DNA from: JBOGFC01 sp050742155
GTDB lineage: Bacteria; Actinomycetota; Acidimicrobiia; Spongiisociales; JALYHC01
NCBI GenBank assembly: GCA_050742155.1
Contig: JBOGFC010000048.1
Coordinates: forward strand, 1 to 21,786
DNA: 21,786 nt
Direction of reading: 5' to 3'
A program made the translations under genes and the position numbers. This document shows, piece after piece, positions 14,470-21,425 of this stretch; positions within the stretch are counted from its first letter, which is position 1; each line of letters opens with the position of its first letter. The notes under the pieces were generated by a model. The model saw nothing but the letters and a program-made list of their open reading frames with translations, did not search any database and was not told the DNA's origin.

Positions 14470-15423
14470 TCAGGGAGCAGGGGGGAGCCCGTCGTACTCG
14501 GCCAGCAGCGGCCGGATGAAGGCGGCCGCCTCCCGCACTCCTTCTGCTTGCGGCTGGTCGGGATCCTCGTTCTCGATGGAGAGCACGTCGTCGTAGCCCA
14601 CCTCGGCCAGGGCGCCGAGGAAGCCCGACCAGAACCGGGCGCCGTGCGAGCGCCCGATGGTGCGAAACACCCAGGCCCGGCCCTCCGGCGGCTCGAAGGG
14701 GCGGTTGTCCAGCACTCCGGCCAGGGCGACCTGGCCGGCCACCAGCTCGGTGTCCTTGAGGTGGACGTGGTGCACGGCCGGCCCCAGCGCCCGCACCACC
14801 GTCACCGGATCCATCTGCTGCCAGAACATGTGGCTGGGGTCCACATTGGCGCCGATCACCTCTCCCACCGCCTCCCGCATCCGGATCAGGGTGGGGACGT
14901 TGTAGACCAGGTGGAGGGGATGCAGCTCCAGGGCGATCCGCTCGACGCCCTGGTCGATGGCCAGCGCGGCCAGCTCCTGCCAGACGGGGACCGCCTGGTC
15001 CCACTGGCGCTCCAGCAGCTCCACGCCTTCCTCCGGCCACGGGTACCAGACCCAGTTGAGGAAGGTGGCCCCTGGGCCGTCGCCCGGGGTCCCCGACATC
15101 GTGACGATCTTTGGCACCCCGAGCAGCGAGGCCAGCCGGATCACCTTGCGGATCAACTCCTGATGAGGGGCGTCCTTGACCGGGTGGAGCGGCCAGGCCG
15201 AGCAGTTGAGGGCGGCGATGCGCAGGCCCCGCTCCTCGCAGGCGGCCGCAAAGCGCTCCCGCGCCCGGCCATCCTCGAGCAGCCGGTCGATCTCCATGTG
15301 CGGGGCGGAGGACTGTCCGCCGGCGGCGATCTCGATCCCGGCGGCCCCCACCTCGGCCGCCAGGTCGAGGGCCTCCTCCAGGCTGAAGGCGGAGACCGAA
15401 TCGGTGTAGAGGCCGAGCTGCAT
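14470..15423 (-). CDS. sugar phosphate isomerase/epimerase-like TIM-barrel protein
   Basis: This 317-residue cytoplasmic protein of the xylose-isomerase-like TIM-barrel (AP_endonuc_2) family acts on sugars or keto-sugars using a divalent metal. The expected ligands are visible: Glu166 (LELHP), Asp195 with His198 (VDPSH), His221 (HLKD) and Glu284 (SIENED). The N-terminal strand MQLGLYTDS and AGAAGIEIAAGG-type segment (26-36) start the barrel. The ATG at 15423 shares one base with the dehydrogenase stop (TGATG). It is the last gene of the CUT1 operon, paired with a Gfo/Idh/MocA dehydrogenase. Such pairs occur in inositol catabolism and in 3-keto-glycoside pathways, where the dehydrogenase makes a keto-sugar and the barrel protein isomerises, epimerises or eliminates it. 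Which reaction applies here is not decided by the sequence. Confidence 0.9.
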   Translation of the reverse strand: MQLGLYTDSVSAFSLEEALDLAAEVGAAGIEIAAGGQSSAPHMEIDRLLEDGRARERFAAACEERGLRIAALNCSAWPLHPVKDAPHQELIRKVIRLASLLGVPKIVTMSGTPGDGPGATFLNWVWYPWPEEGVELLERQWDQAVPVWQELAALAIDQGVERIALELHPLHLVYNVPTLIRMREAVGEVIGANVDPSHMFWQQMDPVTVVRALGPAVHHVHLKDTELVAGQVALAGVLDNRPFEPPEGRAWVFRTIGRSHGARFWSGFLGALAEVGYDDVLSIENEDPDQPQAEGVREAAAFIRPLLAEYDGLPPAP

Positions 15424-16523
15424 CACCCTGCCGATTGCGCCATCTGGGACAAGCCGGCCAGGCCGAAGAGATACAAGGGATCGGTCCGGTCCAGCGGCAC
15501 CCGGATGGTTCGCTGGAGCACGCCCGATTCGTAGACGGCCATCACCGTCTCCAGCACCCGGAGGCCGTCCTGGCCGGTGGCGAAGGGAGGGCGCCCCTCC
15601 CGCAGCGCCTGGGCGAGGTCGGCGAACACCCCGGCGTGGGACGAGCCTCCCATCGCCACGTCCAGACGGCGCCGCCCGTCCGCCCTCACCAGTTCCACTT
15701 CTTCCAGCGGATAGAAAGGCATGCTGCGCCCCTCCTGATAGCGGATCTTGAGGAACCCCTCGGTCCCGCTCACCTGCGCGCCCCCCGGGCCGACACCCCA
15801 GCCCACATTGACCAGCGCCACGTTGGCGGCCGTCTCCAGCCGGCAGAGGGCCAGGTCTTCCACCGACGCCTCCGGCGCCCGGCCCGTCACGTAGGCGGAG
15901 ACCCGCTCGACGGGTCTCCCGAGCAGGAACTCGGCCAGATAGACGGGATGGAGCATGTCCATCAGGACTCCGCCGCCCGCCTCCCGGGCGTCGTGGCGCC
16001 AGCGGGGCCGGTAGAGGGGGCTGCCGGGCCGGTCCTCGACCCCCAGGTAGTCGAGGGTCACCACCTCGATCCGGCCCAGCTCGCCGGCTTCGATGACCGC
16101 TCGGGCCGCCTGGAACTCCGGGAAGAAGACGTAATTGTGGGCCATGGCCAGCATCACCCCGGCCCGCCGGGCTGCCTCCACCATCTCCTCGGCCTCCTTG
16201 GGGATGGCGGCGAGCGGCTTCTCGGCGATGATGTGCTTCCCGGCCTCCGCCGCCGCCACCACGATGTCCCGCCGTGCCTGGGGAGGCACGCACACGTCCA
16301 CGACGTCGACGTCGGGCCGGGCCAGCAGCTCGATGGGGCTCTCGTGCACGTCCGGATCGTCCAGCCCGAGCAGCTCCTTGGCCAGCTCCCGCAATGCCGG
16401 GACCGGCTCGGCGACGGCCACCACCCGCACATCGTCGGGCTGGGCCCGGAGGCCGGTCAGGTGATGGCGCTGGGCCACGTTGCCGAAGCCGATGATCCCG
16501 ACGCAAAAGGGAGTGGGCCTCAC
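15423..16523 (-). CDS. Gfo/Idh/MocA-family sugar dehydrogenase
   Basis: This 366-residue cytoplasmic NAD(P)-dependent oxidoreductase oxidises a sugar, glycoside or cyclitol. The Rossmann motif is GIIGFGNVAQRH (9-20), the catalytic-site EKPLA is at 101-105 (Lys102), AHNYVFFPEF is at 128-137, and GGGVLMDMLHPVYL (183-196) carries the Asp189/His192 pair of the family. The GTG at 16523 overlaps the stop of the beta-helix gene as GTGA, and the C-terminal stop overlaps the isomerase start, so it is translated with both neighbours. It is cytoplasmic, so it would act on imported substrate. The same frame runs open far upstream to 17129, but that stretch is the shadow of the beta-helix gene and has no family similarity. 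Substrate not identifiable; myo-inositol and glucosides are both possible. Confidence 0.92.
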   Translation of the reverse strand: MRPTPFCVGIIGFGNVAQRHHLTGLRAQPDDVRVVAVAEPVPALRELAKELLGLDDPDVHESPIELLARPDVDVVDVCVPPQARRDIVVAAAEAGKHIIAEKPLAAIPKEAEEMVEAARRAGVMLAMAHNYVFFPEFQAARAVIEAGELGRIEVVTLDYLGVEDRPGSPLYRPRWRHDAREAGGGVLMDMLHPVYLAEFLLGRPVERVSAYVTGRAPEASVEDLALCRLETAANVALVNVGWGVGPGGAQVSGTEGFLKIRYQEGRSMPFYPLEEVELVRADGRRRLDVAMGGSSHAGVFADLAQALREGRPPFATGQDGLRVLETVMAVYESGVLQRTIRVPLDRTDPLYLFGLAGLSQMAQSAG

Positions 16524-18067
16524 CGAGCCCGGATGGGGAGCAACTTGGGCCGGGCGCTCCGCAGGTCGGAGAGCGTCCCCAGCGCCAAGAAACCGACCAG
16601 CACGGCGCCGGTCACCACCAGGTTGATGGAGAAGTGCAGCCAGACCAGGTCGAAAGACTGTCCGAGAATCCCCGGGGCCGGGGTGGAGCCCAGGGTGACG
16701 TGCTGGAAGATCTTCACCAGGTGCTCGACCTGGTGGTAGCCCTGCAGGGCCGTCCCGGCCAGGAGCACCATCCCCCCCAGGCCTCCGGCGGCCAGGCGGC
16801 GCCACCCGTAGCCGGCCAGGGCCATCAGCAACGCCACCAGGAGCACCGAGTTGAAGCCGAGGTGGACCCACTCGGTGTCGAGCACCGCCCCCGCCAGGCC
16901 GTGGGCCTCCGACCGGTGGAGGGCGTGGGCCTGGATCACCTGGACCACGTGCTCGAACTGGTGGACCACCTGCACGGCCGCGGCCGCCGCCAGCACGAAG
17001 GCCGGCCAGCGCCGTCCTCCCACCAGAAGGGGCACCAGCAGGAGGACCAGGCCGGTGAGGAGGATGACCTGCAGCCCTCTGGGCGAGATCTGCTGGACGT
17101 TCAGGGCAAGGGGCTCCGGGCTCGGACACCCGGCGCCCCCGTCCAGGCGGTTGTCTCGCTGGAAAACCGCGCTCGACGTCCCGGTGGCCACCGGGCAGCC
17201 CTCGTTCCCAACCACCTCGTTTCCGAGCAGTCGCGCCTGAGCATGGAACTCCAGGCGAACCCCGTCCGAGCGGTTTCCCTCCACGAGGTTTCGCTCCAGG
17301 TCGGCCATCGACATGTCCACCACGTAGATGCCGGCCCGCCCGTTGCCGGCCACCGTGTTGCCCAGCACCCGGGCGTGCGACATCTCGGAGACGGCGATCC
17401 CGTCGGACCCGTTATCCCGCACCGTGTTGCCCTCCACCACCACCCGGACCAGGTTGGTGAGGATTCCCTCGCTTCCGCTGCCTTCCACCAGGTTGCCCTC
17501 CACCACCGAGGGGGACCGGCTCATGGCGTTGGCGACGTGGATCCCCTTGCCGTAGGGGCTGAAGGTGTCGGCCACGACGTTTCCGACGATCCGGGCCGAC
17601 CCGAAGACCACCTTCACGCCCCGCAAGCTGTTCCCGGTGACGAGGTTGTCGGCGACGAGCACGCCCTCGCTGTCCTCGATCAGCACCCCCAGCTCCCCGC
17701 CGGTGATGGTGAGCCCCTGCAGCGTGACGTCCCTGGTTCCGGTCACGGTGATCACCGGCTGCCCCGGTCGGCCGACGATCGTCGCCTGCCCCGTGGCCGG
17801 ACCTTCGATGGTCACCGGGCCCTGCACAACCAGGCTCTCCTCATACCTGCCCGGTGCCAGGCGCACGACCGCCCCTTCGGGGGCCGCCGCCAGGGCTTCG
17901 CCGACCGTCGAAGCGTCGCCGGGCACCTCGATCACCGCGGGGCGCGAGACGATCCACCAGCCGGCTGCCAGCAGCCCGGCCAACACGAGGACCCCTCCCC
18001 CTAGCCCCCTCCCCAAGGGAGGGGGGATCTCCCTCCCCCTCTGGGGGAGGGTCGGGGAGGGGGTCAT
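16520..18067 (-). CDS. NosD-like beta-helix protein fused to a duplicated His/Glu-rich membrane domain
   Basis: This 515-residue protein has three parts. A 24-residue Pro/Gly/Arg-rich start is encoded by palindromic repeat DNA, then a membrane anchor spans about 25-40. A right-handed parallel beta-helix (about 45-310) resembles NosD/pectate-lyase-type folds: repeated G-N-x-V and GI/GV turns such as VADNLVTGNSLRGV, VEGNTVRDNGSDGI and LGNTVAGNGRAGI. The C-terminal part (331-497) has about five membrane helices and contains the same unit twice, 76 residues apart: HQFEH (369-373) and HQVEH (445-449), Q379 and Q455, WVH (400-402) and WLH (476-478), N406 and N482. The beta-helix should face outside; the membrane unit could bind metal or heme, which is inference. 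The ATG at 18067 overlaps the permease stop as ATGA. Two Cys (291, 314) near the end of the helix could pair. No function is known to me for this combination. Confidence 0.82.
   Translation of the reverse strand: MTPSPTLPQRGREIPPPLGRGLGGGVLVLAGLLAAGWWIVSRPAVIEVPGDASTVGEALAAAPEGAVVRLAPGRYEESLVVQGPVTIEGPATGQATIVGRPGQPVITVTGTRDVTLQGLTITGGELGVLIEDSEGVLVADNLVTGNSLRGVKVVFGSARIVGNVVADTFSPYGKGIHVANAMSRSPSVVEGNLVEGSGSEGILTNLVRVVVEGNTVRDNGSDGIAVSEMSHARVLGNTVAGNGRAGIYVVDMSMADLERNLVEGNRSDGVRLEFHAQARLLGNEVVGNEGCPVATGTSSAVFQRDNRLDGGAGCPSPEPLALNVQQISPRGLQVILLTGLVLLLVPLLVGGRRWPAFVLAAAAAVQVVHQFEHVVQVIQAHALHRSEAHGLAGAVLDTEWVHLGFNSVLLVALLMALAGYGWRRLAAGGLGGMVLLAGTALQGYHQVEHLVKIFQHVTLGSTPAPGILGQSFDLVWLHFSINLVVTGAVLVGFLALGTLSDLRSARPKLLPIRAR
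17994..18063. repeat. inverted pair of REP-like palindromes inside a coding region
   Basis: The first palindrome is CCCCCTCCC (18005-18013), loop CAA, GGGAGGGGG (18017-18025). The second is CCCTCCCCC (18031-18039), loop TCT, GGGGGAGGG (18043-18051). Flanking CCTCCCC and GGGGAGG arms make the two units mirror images around GATCT, as in paired REP elements. The pair lies within codons 2 to about 25 of the beta-helix protein and encodes its N-terminus (SPTLPQRGREIPPPLGRGLG). Confidence 0.85.
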
Positions 18068-18960
18068 CCCTTCACAGCCCCGGCGGTGATCCCCCGCACG
18101 AAATAGCGCTGCAGGCTGAAGAACACCAGCAGCGGCATCGACATGGAGATGAACGCCCCGGCCGCCAGCAGGTGCCACTCGTTCCCGTACTGGCCGAGCA
18201 GGTTGGCGATCCCCACCGTGAGCGGAAATCGGTCTACGTCCTGGATGTAGATCAAGGCGTTGATCAGGTCGTTCCACACCCAGACGAACTGGAAGATGGC
18301 CAGCGAGGCGAGGGCCGGCACCGAGAGCGGCAGCACGATCCGGAAGAACACCCTCAGCTCGGAAGCGCCGTCGATCCGAGCCGACTCGAAGAGGTCCTTG
18401 GGCAGGTCGGCGAAGAAGTTGCGCAGGAGGAAGATGGAAAAGGGCAGCGCGTAGGCAGTATGGGCCACCCAGATGCCGCTGAAGTTGGCGGTCATGCCCA
18501 CTTCCCGCAGTATCTGGAGCACCGGCACCCACGTCACCTGCAGCGGGATGACGAGCATCGCCACCACGGCCAGGAAGATCCAGTCGCGGCCTCGGAAGCT
18601 CATCCAGGAGAAGGCGTAGGCGGCCACGGCGGCGAGGGCCACCGGCAGGATGGTGGCCGGGATGCTGATGATCAGGGTATTGACGAAGTTGTCGGTGAAG
18701 CCGGGCGGGGGCAGGCCGGCCGACTCGAGCACCGTGGTGTAGTTGCTGAGGGTCCAGCCGCCGTTCCAAAAGGCCGTCCACCAGCCGGATTGGGAGTTGG
18801 CGGCCCGGGTGCGCAGCGAGGCCACGAACAAGCCCAGCGAGGGGGCCAGCCACACCATGCTCACGAACACCAGCACGATGTGCAGCCAGAACCGATTGAC
18901 GAGAGCCGCCAGCCGCCCGCTCACCGTGAGGGGCCGCGAGGTGGCAGTGGCGGTGGTCAT
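18064..18960 (-). CDS. sugar ABC transporter permease, CUT1 (MalG/UgpE-like)
   Basis: This 298-residue inner-membrane permease is the second membrane subunit of a CUT1 carbohydrate importer. It has six predicted helices; a short Thr/Arg-rich N-terminus precedes helix 1 at about 25-47. The EAA loop that docks on the ATPase is DLFESARIDGASELRVFFRI (first part near residue 202), followed by VLPLSVPAL. FQFVWVWNDLINALIY near 240 is typical of MalG-type proteins. The ATG at 18960 overlaps the upstream permease stop as ATGA, and its stop overlaps the beta-helix gene start. It works with the permease at 18957-19907 and the lipoprotein at 19995-21353. The cognate ATPase is not in this window. Confidence 0.93.
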   Translation of the reverse strand: MTTATATSRPLTVSGRLAALVNRFWLHIVLVFVSMVWLAPSLGLFVASLRTRAANSQSGWWTAFWNGGWTLSNYTTVLESAGLPPPGFTDNFVNTLIISIPATILPVALAAVAAYAFSWMSFRGRDWIFLAVVAMLVIPLQVTWVPVLQILREVGMTANFSGIWVAHTAYALPFSIFLLRNFFADLPKDLFESARIDGASELRVFFRIVLPLSVPALASLAIFQFVWVWNDLINALIYIQDVDRFPLTVGIANLLGQYGNEWHLLAAGAFISMSMPLLVFFSLQRYFVRGITAGAVKG

Positions 18961-19907
18961 CGGATCGCCCCCTGGCGAATCTGGCGCATCTGGTACCACA
19001 TCAGTGGGGCCATCAGCAACAGCAGAACGACCGCGGCGGCGCTGCCGTACCCGGCCTTCTGGTTGTTGAAGATCTCCCAGTACACCGTGAAGCCGATGAT
19101 GCGGCTGGCGTTGCGGGGACCCCCCTCGGTCATCACCAGCACCAGGTCGATCGCCTTGAGGGCGTTGATGATCATGGTCACCGCCACCACGATGATGGGG
19201 CCCTTCATCATCGGCACGGAGACCCGCCAGAAGGTGTTCCAGGCATTGGCACCATCCACCGACGAGGCCTCCAGCACGTCTCCCGGAAGCGACCGGTAGG
19301 CCGCCGCCAGGATGGTCATGGCCAGCGAGGTCCAGACCCATATGGCGGCGGCGATGATGGCGAAGTTGACGAACTCGGCGCGGCCCAGGAAGGCGATGGG
19401 CCGAAACCCGAGTCCGTCGAGAATGGCGTTGAGGATTCCGATGTCCGGGTTCGGTGTGTAGACGAAGGTGAATACCACCGAGGCGGCGGTGAAGGAGACC
19501 ACCAGAGGCAGGAAGATGATCGCCTTGACCGTCTTCTCGTACCGGACGCGGTCGGAGAGGACGGCGATGGCCAGCCCCATCCCCACCACGCCCCCGGTGA
19601 AGAGCACCACCCACAGGGCGCTGTTGAACACGGCACTCCAGGGCGGCAGATCGAAGCGCAGGAAGAAGCGATCCCTGGTGAGCAGCGTGACGTAGTTCTC
19701 GAAGCCGACGAACTCCCGGGTCGGGTTGATGATGCTGCCCTCGAAGAAGCTCACCCAGATGGTGCGGAGCATGGGCCACACCAAGAAGACGCCCAGCAGG
19801 AACAGCGCCGGGAACGTCCAGACCCAGGGACGCCAGTTGACCTCACGCCTCGGCCGGCGCTCCTCTGCCGGCAGGCCGGGCTCGACCTGCTTCTCTTCGA
19901 CCGGCAC
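18957..19907 (-). CDS. sugar ABC transporter permease, CUT1 (MalF/UgpA-like)
   Basis: This 316-residue inner-membrane permease has six predicted helices after a charged N-terminal tail of about 25 residues (VEEKQVEPGLPAEERRPRRE). The EAA loop reads DVLEASSVDGANAWNTFWRV (first part near residue 217) and is followed by SVPMMKGPI; DLVLVMTEGGP is typical of UgpA/MalF-type subunits. The conservative start is GTG at 19907. However, the only strong ribosome site, AGGAGG (19941-19936), lies 28 bases before that GTG but exactly 7 bases before an in-frame CTG at 19928, which would add seven residues (LSTAPAP). The CTG may be the real start. The gene is separated from the binding-protein gene by a GC-rich hairpin and is the first of the tightly overlapped downstream genes. 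Confidence 0.92.
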   Translation of the reverse strand: MPVEEKQVEPGLPAEERRPRREVNWRPWVWTFPALFLLGVFLVWPMLRTIWVSFFEGSIINPTREFVGFENYVTLLTRDRFFLRFDLPPWSAVFNSALWVVLFTGGVVGMGLAIAVLSDRVRYEKTVKAIIFLPLVVSFTAASVVFTFVYTPNPDIGILNAILDGLGFRPIAFLGRAEFVNFAIIAAAIWVWTSLAMTILAAAYRSLPGDVLEASSVDGANAWNTFWRVSVPMMKGPIIVVAVTMIINALKAIDLVLVMTEGGPRNASRIIGFTVYWEIFNNQKAGYGSAAAVVLLLLMAPLMWYQMRQIRQGAIR

Positions 19908-19950
19908 TGGAGCCGGTGCGGTGCTCAGCGGGCTCCCTCCTTTCGGTCGA

Positions 19951-19979
19951 GAGGGGCGGGACCGGCGGGCCCGCCCCTC
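19951..19979 (-). other. GC-rich hairpin between binding-protein and permease genes
   Basis: GAGGGGCGGG (19951-19960) and CCCGCCCCTC (19970-19979) form a perfect 10-bp stem with a 9-base loop in the transcript, 15 bases after the lipoprotein stop and upstream of the permease ribosome site. There is no T-run after it, so it is unlikely to be a full terminator. Hairpins at this place in importer operons, as between malE and malF, protect the 5' mRNA and raise binding-protein yield over permease yield. That role here is inference. Confidence 0.65.
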
Positions 19980-19994
19980 CCCCCAAACCGTCTG

Positions 19995-21353
19995 TTAGTA
20001 GGCGCCGGCCGCCACGTCCTCGATGAACTGCAAGGTGCCCTCGACGTCCTCGGGGTTGTCCACGAACCCCTGCAGGCCGCTGAACATGGCGTCGCCGCCC
20101 ACCTCCGGGGGAGCCAGGTCGGATCCGTCGAACACGAAGATCTCGGCGTTCACGACCTGCTCGGCCTCCTTCTGAATGAGTCCCCCGCCGTACACGTCCA
20201 GCGGGACGCCCTGGTTGGGGGAGAGCACCGCTCCCCGCTCGGCGGTGGCCCAGATCTCGTTGGCCTCCGGGCTGGCCAGGAACCTCAGGAACTCCGCCAC
20301 CCGCTCGTCGTCGCTGAAGGCGACCGCCAGGTCGCCGCCGCCCACCACCGGCTTGCCGAACTCGGAGTTGACCTCCGGGAAGGGGAACCAGTCGTAGTCG
20401 GTGCCCGGCTCGAGGTCGGGGAAGTTCTGCTCGGCGAACGAGCTCATGAAGCCGCCCTCGTAGTGCATGGCCGCATCGCCCGCCAGCATCTGGTCGAAGG
20501 CATCGATGAAGCCGGTAGAGACGGCCCCGGCCGCTCCCCCCACCAGCTTCTCGTCGGTGGGGGAGATGATGGCCCCGAAACGCTCCAGGGCCTCGACTGC
20601 GGTCGGATCGGTCCAGGGGACCTCGTGGGTCACGAAGAGCTGGTTGTACATCTCCAGCCCGGCCACCCGGACGTAGATGTTCTCGAACCAGTCGGTCAGG
20701 GTCCAGGCGTCCTGGCCACCGATCGACAGCGGCGTCTCCCCCGCCGCCACGTAGCCGTCCACGATGGTCAGCAGCTCGTCCCAGGTCTCGGGGATCGCGA
20801 AGCCCTGCTCGTCGAAGGAGGGCGGCTTGTACCAGAAGGTGCTCTTCGAGTTGGCCTTGGCGAGCAGGCCGTAGAAGCCGCCTTCGAAGGTACCCAGGTC
20901 GATGAAGGCCTGCCCGTAGTTCTCCTGGAGGGCCTCGCCGATCATGGCATCGATGGGCACCACCACCCCGTCCTGGACGAAGCTGGCCACGACTCCCGGC
21001 CGGGGAACCAGGGCCACCTCGGGCGGGTTGCCCCCCGCCACACGGGTGGGCAGCACGACAGACACTTCTCGCTGGCCCTCGTACTGGACCGGGATGCCGG
21101 TCGCTTCGGTGAAGGCCTGCAGCACCTCGAAGAAGCCGGCCGCCTCATCGCCGCCCCAGCTGGCCATCACTCGGATGGGGTCCCCTTCTCCCTCTGTGGC
21201 GAGGGTCGTGGGCGTCGTGTCCGCGGTGGTCCCTGTAGCGGCCGTGGTCTCGGTGGGAACCGTGGTGCCCGGCGCCTCGGCCGCCGGCTGGCAGGCGGCT
21301 CCCACCAGCGCAAAGACCATGAGTGCGGCCATCAGCCATCGCTTGTCGTTCAT
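19995..21353 (-). CDS. sugar-binding lipoprotein of CUT1 ABC importer (SBP_bac_1 type)
   Basis: This 452-residue exported solute-binding protein captures the carbohydrate for the CUT1 permeases encoded just downstream. The signal peptide has Lys4-Arg5, a hydrophobic core and lipobox VGAAC with Cys21, followed by a Thr-rich linker (about 24-57) of the kind common in actinobacterial lipoproteins. The mature part resembles alpha-glucoside and oligosaccharide binders: IRVMASWGGDEAAGFFEVLQAF (about 60-81), FYGLLAKANSKSTFWYKPPSF, IPETWDELL, and GDAAMHYEGGFMSSF. The pattern SWxGxE/D...F near the start and the W-Y/F-x-K region fit this family. The ATG at 21353 has GGGAGAGAG upstream. It is much longer than the CUT2 binding protein and unrelated to it. 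Substrate unknown; several Trp and Tyr residues fit a di- or oligosaccharide. Confidence 0.93.
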   Translation of the reverse strand: MNDKRWLMAALMVFALVGAACQPAAEAPGTTVPTETTAATGTTADTTPTTLATEGEGDPIRVMASWGGDEAAGFFEVLQAFTEATGIPVQYEGQREVSVVLPTRVAGGNPPEVALVPRPGVVASFVQDGVVVPIDAMIGEALQENYGQAFIDLGTFEGGFYGLLAKANSKSTFWYKPPSFDEQGFAIPETWDELLTIVDGYVAAGETPLSIGGQDAWTLTDWFENIYVRVAGLEMYNQLFVTHEVPWTDPTAVEALERFGAIISPTDEKLVGGAAGAVSTGFIDAFDQMLAGDAAMHYEGGFMSSFAEQNFPDLEPGTDYDWFPFPEVNSEFGKPVVGGGDLAVAFSDDERVAEFLRFLASPEANEIWATAERGAVLSPNQGVPLDVYGGGLIQKEAEQVVNAEIFVFDGSDLAPPEVGGDAMFSGLQGFVDNPEDVEGTLQFIEDVAAGAY

Positions 21354-21381
21354 GAGCTCTCTCCCGTCTCACGCGTTCCTT

Positions 21382-21414
21382 CGGGCTGCACAAAGCGTGT
21401 CGATCCACAGCCCG
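21382..21414. other. inverted repeat upstream of the CUT1 binding-protein gene
   Basis: CGGGCTG (21382-21388) and CAGCCCG (21408-21414) pair perfectly across 19 bases. A short ACA/TGT pair lies inside the loop. It sits in the 72-base gap between the small upstream gene and the lipoprotein start. It could be an operator or an mRNA hairpin; no T-run follows. Chance occurrence in such GC-rich DNA is not excluded. Confidence 0.4.
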
Positions 21415-21425
21415 CCCCCCCGAAT

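Noticed and set aside
16634..18004. Long plus-strand open frame opposite the beta-helix gene
   Set aside because: It is a low-complexity His/Gln/Asp-rich shadow frame. The apparent repeats are the mirror of the beta-helix turns.
17994..18063. Possible CRISPR-like or tandem array
   Set aside because: There are no regularly spaced direct repeats with unique spacers; the structure is an inverted pair of REP-like palindromes.
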